Notes under the pieces: generated by a model | Database searches by the model: none | Told to the model about the DNA's origin: nothing | What the model saw: the letters and a program-made list of their open reading frames with translations, nothing else | DNA from: Pseudothermotoga sp. | GTDB taxonomy: Bacteria > Thermotogota > Thermotogae > Thermotogales > DSM-5069 | Assembly: GCA_028276125.1 (NCBI GenBank) | Contig: JAPYWY010000133.1 | Location: forward strand, 1-5,212 | Length of the DNA stretch: 5,212 bases | Direction of reading: 5' to 3' | Position numbers and translations under genes: made by a program | In this document: piece by piece, positions 1 to 5,212 of the stretch | Position numbering within the stretch: the stretch's first letter is position 1 | Layout: each line of letters opens with the position of its first letter

Positions 1-170
1 GAGAAATACTCTTCCAGTTCCGTGTTCGCTTCAAATGTTTTTCTCGATTCGCGATAAACCCTTCCTATACCAGTCAAAGCGTTGCTGAGCACTCCAAAGA
101 GTGCGAGCGCACCTATGGCTATGATCAGCAAAGCAGCTATGACTTCGGCGAGCGTGTAGCCTCGCTTCAT
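1..170 (-). CDS. Type IV prepilin-like protein, PilV/GspI type (N-terminal part, cut by window edge)
   Basis: The 56 visible residues start MKRGYTLAEV and form a class III (prepilin) signal: a short basic leader MKRG, cleavage expected after Gly4, then mature residues Y-T-L-A-E with the conserved Glu at mature position 5. A hydrophobic stretch of about 20 residues (roughly 9-30) follows, then a charged amphipathic helix. In this family the leader is cut and N-methylated by PilD-type prepilin peptidase, and the hydrophobic helix anchors the subunit and packs into the pilus core. The pattern (A-L-L-I-I-A-I-G-A-L, then S-N-A-L) resembles minor pilins PilV/GspI more than a major pilin. The start ATG overlaps the stop of the preceding gene as ATGA, and AGGAG sits 9 bases upstream at 184-180, so translation is coupled. 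The C-terminal part lies beyond base 1, so the exact subtype cannot be settled. Confidence 0.88.
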   Translation of the reverse strand, partial: MKRGYTLAEVIAALLIIAIGALALFGVLSNALTGIGRVYRESRKTFEANTELEEYF

Positions 171-1576
171 TGACCCCAACTCCTGTATTTCACGTACAAA
201 CCATAATGACCCGTGCTGGTGGCTGACGGATCGAACCCTATTGGGAACCAAGGTATCTGCGCTCCCGACGGATTATCTGGAAGCGCAAGATAAAGATTGT
301 TCTGTACCTCAATTTTTTTAGCTACTATAGCTCCAAAGACATCTTCTCTTTGTTGATTCGGACTGTTTCCTATCTTCACCGACTTTTCTGGCGCATATAT
401 GTACAGTCCTCCGCCTTTGGCAACGGAAAGACTGTTCCCAAAGTTGAAAGTGCCTGATTTGTTCGAGTAAATGAGCAACCGAAACTGACTTTGGGGTCCT
501 TTAGGTTTTATCTCGATATTATTGCCAGCAGTGATATCACCTTCAACGTATATCATCACGATACCGCTACCATCAACTTCGATCGTCGCGTTGTTCTTAA
601 GAGTGAGACTGGTGGCAGCGATCGAAAGCAACCCTGTCGATGGTATTTTGAGAGTGAGGTTTTTCGACACCTTCAAACCGTCCTGTAGACTATCTGTATA
701 GTACGTTTTATCGCTTTCAGATATCACCGTGTCGTTGAGCTTGACCGCAGGATTCGGGAAAAAGGACGGTGTCGCGGGCAAAGGTGGACTCATTGGTGAA
801 CTTGCGTTCACGCGCCTCGAGATTTCATCGAGAACGTAAGCGCTCGATGCATTTTCTGTTTTATCCCCCAGCACTGTAACATTTCTTTCCACTGTTCCAG
901 TAACAATAACGTTGCGCCTTATTGTACCACTACCTGTTACGTTCCCAACGGCCAAAACATCATTCTCGACAACGCTGTTGTTACCCAGAGTCAAGTTTCC
1001 ATTTCTTAGATATATGTCACCAGTAACAACCGAGTTGTTACCGACATTCAGCGATCCATTCATTAGGTAGATGTTACCCGTAATGGCTGAGTTGTTGCCG
1101 ATATCGAGCGATCTATCTCTGACGAGTACATCCCCCACGATCTTCAGATTGTTGTTGTTGACTTCCATCGTCACGGTATCGATTGCATATCTGTAGGTCA
1201 AACCACCCATCAAAATCAAAGTCAAGCTGTAGCTGTCCTCAACTCCATCGAGTCGTGCAGTACATGTTATTTTGTATTCATTCGAAATGGAAGTCACGCT
1301 GCATTTGATCGTCCCACGAAACTCAGGCAGAGACAGAGAAGTCGGGGTGGCCGCCAAGTTTTGTACAAGATCCCCCTTGCCTTCAGTGAACCACTTCGCA
1401 ACGGTCTCAGCCATCGCGTAAGCAGCGCTCTTCGCCACGTTCGAGACGAGTAATTTCTTCTGCTGCAACACATAATTGTTGGTCACTTGAGCGTAGATGG
1501 CCAACACCAGCAGAACTGTCAACGCAAGGAATATAACTACAAAGAGGCTCAAGGTGAGGACAGAACCTTTCCTCAT
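167..1576 (-). CDS. PilX-like minor pilin protein with beta-solenoid repeats and DUF7305-like C-terminus
   Basis: This 469-residue protein probably belongs to a type IV pilus-like or secretion apparatus and acts outside the membrane. It begins MRKGSVLTLSLF, with one strong membrane helix at about residues 6-31 followed by a helical stretch, as in PilX N-terminal domains. There is no Glu at mature position 5, as is known for GspK/PilX-type subunits. Residues 92 and 105 are its only cysteines. Residues 137-212 hold about four imperfect 19-20 residue repeats with the core (I/V/L)GNNS..TG(D/N)IYL, which suggest a right-handed beta-solenoid. A proline-rich linker (about 258-276) leads to a second beta-rich region (about 307-431) that resembles DUF7305, with YVEGD, YIYAPE and FGAIVAKKIE. 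An upstream in-frame ATG at 1603 would add nine residues (478 aa), but GGTGA at 1585-1581 and a TATAAT inside that extension favour 1576. It overlaps the next prepilin gene by ATGA. The family assignment is by pattern only. Confidence 0.8.
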   Translation of the reverse strand: MRKGSVLTLSLFVVIFLALTVLLVLAIYAQVTNNYVLQQKKLLVSNVAKSAAYAMAETVAKWFTEGKGDLVQNLAATPTSLSLPEFRGTIKCSVTSISNEYKITCTARLDGVEDSYSLTLILMGGLTYRYAIDTVTMEVNNNNLKIVGDVLVRDRSLDIGNNSAITGNIYLMNGSLNVGNNSVVTGDIYLRNGNLTLGNNSVVENDVLAVGNVTGSGTIRRNVIVTGTVERNVTVLGDKTENASSAYVLDEISRRVNASSPMSPPLPATPSFFPNPAVKLNDTVISESDKTYYTDSLQDGLKVSKNLTLKIPSTGLLSIAATSLTLKNNATIEVDGSGIVMIYVEGDITAGNNIEIKPKGPQSQFRLLIYSNKSGTFNFGNSLSVAKGGGLYIYAPEKSVKIGNSPNQQREDVFGAIVAKKIEVQNNLYLALPDNPSGAQIPWFPIGFDPSATSTGHYGLYVKYRSWGQ

Positions 1577-1580
1577 GATC

Positions 1581-1585
1581 TCACC
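1581..1585 (-). promoter_or_regulatory. Ribosome binding site of the PilX-like gene
   Basis: GGTGA, in the context TGGTGAGATC, lies 4 bases before ATG 1576-1574 and resembles the GGAGGTGATC complement of the 16S rRNA 3' end. It is the reason for choosing this start over the ATG at 1603, which has no comparable site in front of it. Confidence 0.6.
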
Positions 1586-1591
1586 ATTTTC

Positions 1592-1619
1592 ATTATAACG
1601 CATTTTATCGTAGTTTAAG
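1592..1619 (-). promoter_or_regulatory. Candidate sigma-70-type promoter for the pilin genes
   Basis: On the minus strand a perfect -10 hexamer TATAAT occupies 1597-1592. The best -35 at a usual distance is a weak CTTAAA at 1619-1614 (3 of 6 matches to TTGACA, 16-base spacer). Transcription would start near 1586, leaving a leader of only about 10 bases before ATG 1576. The box lies in the gap between mgsA and the PilX-like gene, so it could uncouple the pilin genes from mgsA. The weak -35 and very short leader keep confidence modest. Confidence 0.4.
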
Positions 1620-1675
1620 CCTTGGTAGTCATCTCAAATTCACAAAACTTCGTGAAACTTAGACAACATTCAATT

Positions 1676-2149
1676 TCAATCGCTATGCTTGACTTCTCCA
1701 ACCACCTTCATGATGCGTTCACGCAGTTGAGTTTCGTAGTCAGGCTGAATTTTCTCGTACTCTTGTTCGAACAGGGGAGAAGAGATCAAAAAATCTGCGG
1801 TGGAACGGTTGATCGCCACGGGTATGTTGTAGACCGTCGCAAGCCTTATCAAAGCTTTGATGTCTACATCGTGTGCGAGCGGTTCGAGAGGATCCCAGAA
1901 GAATATGAGTATGTCTATCTCACCTTCAGCGATCTTCGCGCCAATCTGCTGATCGCCTCCGAGAGGACCACTCTTGAACTTTTGAACCTTCAGATTCGTT
2001 CTTTCCTCGATCAGCGTCCCAGTCGTACCTGTAGCGTAAAGCTCGTGCCTCGAAAGGGTACCCTTGTTGAACTCGACCCATTCGATGAGATCTTTCTTCA
2101 TTCGATCGTGCGCGATCAGCGCGATCCTTTTTCTCTTGGCAAGCTTCAA
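1676..2149 (-). CDS. mgsA: Methylglyoxal synthase
   Basis: This cytoplasmic enzyme converts dihydroxyacetone phosphate to methylglyoxal and phosphate, the entry to the glycolytic bypass that relieves sugar-phosphate build-up; the family is typically inhibited by phosphate. The protein is 157 residues, close to the roughly 150-residue family norm, and nearly every family block is present: IALIAHD, YATGTTG, SGPLGGDQQIG, FFWDPL, AHDVD and ATVYNIPVA. By alignment with E. coli MgsA from memory, the active-site residues His19, Asp71, Asp91, His98 and Asp101 correspond to His14, Asp66, Asp86, His93 and Asp96 here. I chose TTG 2149-2147 as start because GGGGTGAT (2161-2154) is ideally spaced for it. 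GTG 2158 or ATG 2155 would add three or two residues but would lie inside that binding site. The gene is divergent from the EamA transporter and upstream of the pilin genes on the same strand, with no functional link evident. Confidence 0.96.
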   Translation of the reverse strand: MKLAKRKRIALIAHDRMKKDLIEWVEFNKGTLSRHELYATGTTGTLIEERTNLKVQKFKSGPLGGDQQIGAKIAEGEIDILIFFWDPLEPLAHDVDIKALIRLATVYNIPVAINRSTADFLISSPLFEQEYEKIQPDYETQLRERIMKVVGEVKHSD

Positions 2150-2153
2150 TGTC

Positions 2154-2161
2154 ATCACCCC
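2154..2161 (-). promoter_or_regulatory. mgsA: Ribosome binding site deciding the TTG start of mgsA
   Basis: GGGGTGAT on the minus strand matches the anti-Shine-Dalgarno complement GAGGTGAT in 7 of 8 bases and ends 4 bases before TTG 2149. The ATG at 2155 and GTG at 2158 overlap the site, so they are unlikely to be used. Confidence 0.6.
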
Positions 2162-2199
2162 TTTTATTCATTTTAAATCAGTTGCGTTAAAATCGGCCT
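2162..2199. promoter_or_regulatory. Divergent promoter region between mgsA and the EamA transporter
   Basis: This short AT-rich spacer must carry the signals for both divergent genes, because the two ribosome binding sites flank it directly. A TAAAAT hexamer occurs on each strand: plus 2188-2193 (toward the transporter) and minus 2175-2170 (toward mgsA). Neither has a convincing TTGACA-like -35 at 16-18 bases; the plus one has only TTATTC at 2164-2169 with an 18-base spacer. The exact promoter positions are therefore tentative, but the location is forced by gene order unless transcription enters from elsewhere. Confidence 0.4.
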
Positions 2200-2206
2200 G
2201 AGGTGG
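2200..2206 (+). promoter_or_regulatory. Ribosome binding site deciding the TTG start of the EamA transporter
   Basis: GAGGTGG lies 5 bases before TTG 2212-2214, an optimal spacing. The alternative GTG start at 2203 is inside this site and has no other purine-rich site in front of it. Confidence 0.6.
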
Positions 2207-2211
2207 AACGA

Positions 2212-3054
2212 TTGAGTCGGACCAAAGCGGTGATCTACCTGGTCGTAACTTCGGTTCTTTGGAGCCTCGGAGGATTGCTGATCAAACTCGTCGATTGGAA
2301 CCCCATGGCGATCGCCGCAGGTCGAAGCGCCATCTCTACACTTGTGATCCTCGCGTACGTGAGGAAACCCAAGTTCACTTGGTGTAAGGATCAACTTCTT
2401 GCCGCTTTCTTCTACTTTGGCACCGTCACGCTCTTTGTGACGGCGAACAAGTTGACGACGGCAGCGAACGCGATACTTTTGCAGTACGGTGCGCCCATCT
2501 ACGTCGCGATCTTCGCACCCATGATTTTGAAAGAGAAGACCAAAGCTGTGGACTGGATCGCCATATCGTTCGCACTCTTTGGGATGGTGTTGTTTTTCTT
2601 CGACGAACTGAAGATCGAGAGCGTCGTTGGCATACTCGTCGCCATCGCGAGTGGAGTCTCTTTCGCACTGTACATCATCTTCATGAGGAAACAGAAAGAT
2701 GCTTCCCCAATAGAATCAACCTTACTTGGAAACATCTTGACGGCGTTGGTGGGATTCGTGTTCATCTTCAATCAGAGCTTTGAACTTCGAAACGTCCTCG
2801 GCATAGTGTTGCTTGGCACCGTGCAACTCGGCTTTTCTTATATCCTCTATTCGATCGCCATCAAATACGTTGAGGCACTCGAGGCGATCTTGATACCAGT
2901 GATCGAACCCATCTTGAACCCCATCTGGGTCTTTCTGGCCTACGGTGAAAGACCGGGCAGATGGGCCCTACTCGGTGGTACCATCGTGCTCTTGTCTGTG
3001 ACGTTGAGATATTCCCTACCGCTGCTTTTGAAGAACTTCAAAACGGCTAAGTGA
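2212..3054 (+). CDS. EamA/DMT-superfamily membrane transporter
   Basis: This 280-residue inner-membrane protein has about ten hydrophobic segments arranged as two tandem EamA repeats, roughly residues 7-130 and 137-270, the usual length and layout for drug/metabolite transporter family permeases. Family hallmarks are visible: VLWSLGG in helix 1, a charged RSAIS in helix 2, LLQYGAPIYVAIFAP near the end of the first repeat, and the matching IPVIEPILNPIWVFLAYGE near the end of the second. Members mostly export amino acids, nucleobases or other metabolites, some import them, and the substrate cannot be read from sequence. The start is taken as TTG 2212 because of GAGGTGG just upstream; a GTG at 2203 would add three residues. 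It is divergent from mgsA and lies 119 bases before two amidohydrolase genes on the same strand with no clear terminator between, so co-transcription with them is possible. Confidence 0.9.
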   Translation: MSRTKAVIYLVVTSVLWSLGGLLIKLVDWNPMAIAAGRSAISTLVILAYVRKPKFTWCKDQLLAAFFYFGTVTLFVTANKLTTAANAILLQYGAPIYVAIFAPMILKEKTKAVDWIAISFALFGMVLFFFDELKIESVVGILVAIASGVSFALYIIFMRKQKDASPIESTLLGNILTALVGFVFIFNQSFELRNVLGIVLLGTVQLGFSYILYSIAIKYVEALEAILIPVIEPILNPIWVFLAYGERPGRWALLGGTIVLLSVTLRYSLPLLLKNFKTAK

Positions 3055-3173
3055 TTTCAGCCTCGCTTCACCCTTGCTTAACTTTAAGTTCACGGTTTGT
3101 CACGCATTCTGGCTGTAGAATCACTATCAAATAGTTATCGAAGCTAAATCATGTCATGAGAGGATGGGTTTCA
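3055..3173 (+). promoter_or_regulatory. Intergenic region with two small dyads before the amidohydrolase pair
   Basis: The gap holds two short inverted repeats: AACTT-T-AAGTT at 3080-3090 and ACTAT-CAA-ATAGT at 3123-3135. A TAGAAT hexamer (3116-3121) between them could act as a -10, but the nearest TTGTCA (3097-3102) is only 13 bases upstream, which is too close. No GC-rich stem with a T-run is present, so no intrinsic terminator for the transporter gene is called. The dyads could be operator half-sites or chance in AT-rich sequence. Confidence 0.25.
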
Positions 3174-4304
3174 ATGATCGTTCGCTGTGGGGTGTTGTTC
3201 ACTCCGTTCGAAGAATTGAGAAACGTTGATGTGCTGATCAAGGGGGAAAAGATCAAAGAGGTGCGTCCATCCAGGACCAAAAACGATGACGATGTCATCG
3301 AAGCAGAATACGTGATACCAGGTTTGATCGATCCGCACACCCACATTGGACTCTACAGACTCGAAGGTGAGGCAGGTGATCATGGCTTTGAAGTCAGTGA
3401 TCCTGTCACACCACATTTGAATGTCTCAGATGCAGTGGATCTGTTCGATCCTGCGTTCAAAGACGCACTCTTGGCTGGGGTCACTTGCGTGGGGATCTTG
3501 CCCGGTTCGTACATGTCGTTCGGATCCTCCGTCGAGAGGATCACGATCATGCCTGGCCAGGGTAGCGTGTACAAGACCAACGGAAGCTTGGTCGAAAGAA
3601 CTGCTTGCATTAAAGCTGCCGTGGGTGAACATCCAAAGAGATTCCTTTCCGAACAGAAGGCCGTTCCCACAACGAGGATGGGGATCGTGGCTGAGCTGAG
3701 AGCAATCCTAACGAAGGCGAAAGAGTACGCTGAATCAGAGAAGAAAGACAAGAAAGATCCCAAGCTGGAAGCTTTGATACCACTCCTAAAGGGACAGATT
3801 CCTCTTCGTGTGCACGTTCATGTCGAAAGAGACATCCAAACCGTCCTAAGACTCACCAACGAGTTTGGCATCCGTGTTGTTCTCGATCACGCTACGGAAG
3901 CTTACATGTTGTCCGATTCACTACAGGATGTGCCCATAGTTTATGGCCCCATTGTCTTCGCCAGAAGGGGTGTGGAGCTGAAAAACCTCGACAGTGCAAA
4001 TCTTTCCAAGATGAAAGGACTTCAGTTTTCCCTCACAACGGATCATCCAACGATACCGATTCAATACCTCGATTTGCTCTGCTCGCTCGCTTTGGCACAC
4101 GGCTACAACTTGAAAGAGGCACTCCAACTTGTCACCATCAATGCCGCACGAGTGTTGGGTTTGGAAGGAAGAATAGGCTCAGTTGAAGTGGGTAAGGATG
4201 CAGATCTCGTCCTCCTGTCGGGAGCACCATTGGCACCTGAAACGAAGGTCTTGATGACGATCATCGATGGCGAGATCGTGTTCAAGGCAGATGAGCGTGA
4301 ATGA
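3174..4304 (+). CDS. Metal-dependent amidohydrolase, first of tandem pair
   Basis: This 376-residue cytoplasmic enzyme of the amidohydrolase superfamily (HutI/enamidase-like) probably hydrolyses a C-N bond in a small, likely cyclic, substrate that cannot be named. It has the small N-terminal beta domain (1-50), then the TIM-barrel metal ligands in order: HTH at 55-57, VHVH at 213-216, LDH with His239, and TTDHP with Asp290. A C-terminal block follows (AARVLGLEGRIGSVEVGKDADL, about 324-345), which closes the beta domain and is typical of complete members. A lysine-rich stretch (181-197) precedes the VHVH strand. The start is ATG 3174, preceded by GAGAGGATGG. An in-frame ATG at 3156 would add six residues but lacks a ribosome binding site. 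The stop overlaps the next gene by ATGA. Compared with its neighbour, the loop at 109-133 is divergent and lacks the PGSANVIGG signature, so substrate or activity may differ. Confidence 0.9.
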   Translation: MIVRCGVLFTPFEELRNVDVLIKGEKIKEVRPSRTKNDDDVIEAEYVIPGLIDPHTHIGLYRLEGEAGDHGFEVSDPVTPHLNVSDAVDLFDPAFKDALLAGVTCVGILPGSYMSFGSSVERITIMPGQGSVYKTNGSLVERTACIKAAVGEHPKRFLSEQKAVPTTRMGIVAELRAILTKAKEYAESEKKDKKDPKLEALIPLLKGQIPLRVHVHVERDIQTVLRLTNEFGIRVVLDHATEAYMLSDSLQDVPIVYGPIVFARRGVELKNLDSANLSKMKGLQFSLTTDHPTIPIQYLDLLCSLALAHGYNLKEALQLVTINAARVLGLEGRIGSVEVGKDADLVLLSGAPLAPETKVLMTIIDGEIVFKADERE

Positions 4305-5212
4305 TAGCGATCAAGGGTGGAACCGTTTGGACTGGTATCGACACAATTGAAAATGGCGTTGTTCTCATAGAAGAGAAGAAGATCATCGCCGTGGGGCAAA
4401 AGGTCAGCATCCCATACGGTTGTGAGGTTATCGATGCGCATGGAAAGTTCGTGACACCCGGCTTGATAGATGCGCACAGCCACATTGGATTGATCCCAGA
4501 GGGTTTGGATTGGGAATACAGCGATGTGAACGATTTTTATGGACCGATCACACCTCAGATGCGCGCTATCGACGCGATAGATCTCAGAGATGCAGCCTTT
4601 TCGGATGCTTTGAACGGCGGTGTCACTACAGTTTACACCGGTCCAGGCAGTGCGAACGTGATCGGTGGGATTGGTCTGGTACTGAAAACCACAGGTCGTA
4701 TTTTGAAAGAGGAGGCGGCACTGAAAGCGGCTCTCGGCCCAAAGAGATCGAGAGAGTACAGATCGAAAGAGCCCTATCCGAGTACCCGCATGGGGACCGT
4801 GGCTTTGTTCAGGCAGGTCTTGGAAGAAGCCAAACTTTGGATGGAAGATCCGACCAAGGTGGACCAGAGCAAAAAGCACATCTACGCGATCGTAGCACGG
4901 GCGATCCGGCGCGAACTTTCCGTGAAGATTCATTTATCTACATCTCCAGACGAGATAACGGCAGCGATCCGTTTGATCAAGGAATACAATCTGGACGCGA
5001 GCATAGATCACGTTTTTGGCGGAGACCTTCTCGCCGAGGAAATCAAAAAAGCTGGCATACCAGTCGTCTATGGACCTATGATGCTCAGCAGACTCTATTC
5101 GGGTTTCAAATACGTCAATGACAGAATCCCAGTAGAACTCTCGAAGCACGGTGTCTTGGTAGCCCTCATGACGGACCACCCAGTGATACCTCAAAAGCAT
5201 CTCAGACTGCTC
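4301..5212 (+). CDS. Metal-dependent amidohydrolase, second of tandem pair (C-terminus beyond window)
   Basis: The frame is open from ATG 4301 to the window end, giving 304 residues of a protein that should be about 375-400 long. It is a paralogue of the preceding gene. The same skeleton is seen: a small beta domain with MIAIKGGTVWTG, ligand motif HSH at 59-61, the glycine-rich GPGSANVIGG loop at 114-123, STRMGTVALFR at 161-171, KIHLS with His211, DHVFG with His237, and MTDHP with Asp292. These are the metal and active-site positions of HutI/enamidase-like amidohydrolases, and here they follow the family pattern closely. The missing part should hold the last barrel helix and the C-terminal beta-domain block. 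The start overlaps the upstream stop as ATGA and has only a weak GAGCGTGA in front, so translation is likely coupled, giving near-equal amounts of the two proteins. The substrate is unknown. Confidence 0.92.
   Translation, partial: MIAIKGGTVWTGIDTIENGVVLIEEKKIIAVGQKVSIPYGCEVIDAHGKFVTPGLIDAHSHIGLIPEGLDWEYSDVNDFYGPITPQMRAIDAIDLRDAAFSDALNGGVTTVYTGPGSANVIGGIGLVLKTTGRILKEEAALKAALGPKRSREYRSKEPYPSTRMGTVALFRQVLEEAKLWMEDPTKVDQSKKHIYAIVARAIRRELSVKIHLSTSPDEITAAIRLIKEYNLDASIDHVFGGDLLAEEIKKAGIPVVYGPMMLSRLYSGFKYVNDRIPVELSKHGVLVALMTDHPVIPQKHLRLL

Noticed and set aside
1639..1656. Inverted repeat TTCAC-8-GTGAA after mgsA as a terminator
   Set aside because: The stem has only 5 pairs with a loop of 8 and no following T-run on the transcribed strand, so it is too weak to call.
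1622..2176. A 184-codon plus-strand open frame
   Set aside because: It is the antisense shadow of mgsA, whose conserved blocks on the minus strand leave no doubt about the real frame.
2170..2193. The AT-rich stretch between mgsA and the transporter as a riboswitch or small RNA
   Set aside because: It is too short, and both ribosome binding sites abut it; ordinary divergent promoters explain it.
3380..3763. A 127-codon minus-strand open frame
   Set aside because: It is antisense to the first amidohydrolase and has no domain or ribosome binding evidence.
4103..4933. A 276-codon open frame on the minus strand
   Set aside because: It lies antisense across both amidohydrolase genes, has no recognisable domain and a composition rich in His/Cys/Arg typical of an antisense shadow. 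The plus-strand frames carry clear family motifs.
4510..5121. A 203-codon plus-strand open frame
   Set aside because: It is another frame within the second amidohydrolase; its protein is Arg/Ser/Gly-rich with no family motifs.
1..5212. CRISPR, tRNA, rRNA, insertion sequence or prophage content
   Set aside because: I saw no direct-repeat array, cloverleaf-like gene, transposase motif or terminal inverted repeats. The only repeats are the protein-level solenoid units in the PilX-like gene and the two paralogous hydrolases.

Overview
The window looks like chromosomal DNA of a thermophilic bacterium of the Thermotogota, probably close to Thermotoga or Pseudothermotoga. This is inferred from three things: a methylglyoxal synthase that closely resembles the Thermotoga type as I remember it, charged thermophile-like proteins, and strong GGTG-type ribosome binding sites in front of TTG start codons. 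No search could be run, so the genus is not certain. Genes are packed tightly and nothing looks mobile: I see no insertion sequence, CRISPR array, tRNA or rRNA.

The left half (1-2149) is read on the minus strand. In transcription order it holds mgsA (methylglyoxal synthase), then a large PilX-like minor-pilin protein with a predicted beta-solenoid repeat body, then the first 56 residues of a PilV/GspI-like type IV prepilin that runs off the left edge. The last two overlap by ATGA and are surely co-translated. They look like part of a minor-pilin or pseudopilin operon for a type IV pilus-like or secretion machine. A TATAAT box lies just upstream of the PilX-like gene, so the pilus part may have its own promoter even though mgsA precedes it on the same strand.

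The right half (2212-5212) is read on the plus strand, divergent from mgsA across a 62-base gap. It holds a ten-helix EamA/DMT family transporter, a 119-base gap with small dyads, and two tandem, paralogous metal-dependent amidohydrolases. The two hydrolases overlap by ATGA, and the second runs off the right edge. The pair probably hydrolyses one or more small cyclic amides or related compounds in the cytoplasm; the substrate is unknown. The transporter could move the substrate or product, but that link rests on position alone.

The points most worth a second look are the asymmetric tandem amidohydrolase pair (the first copy has lost a glycine-rich loop kept by the second), the solenoid-bearing PilX-like protein with a single cysteine pair, and several start codons that the sequence suggests differ from the longest open frames.
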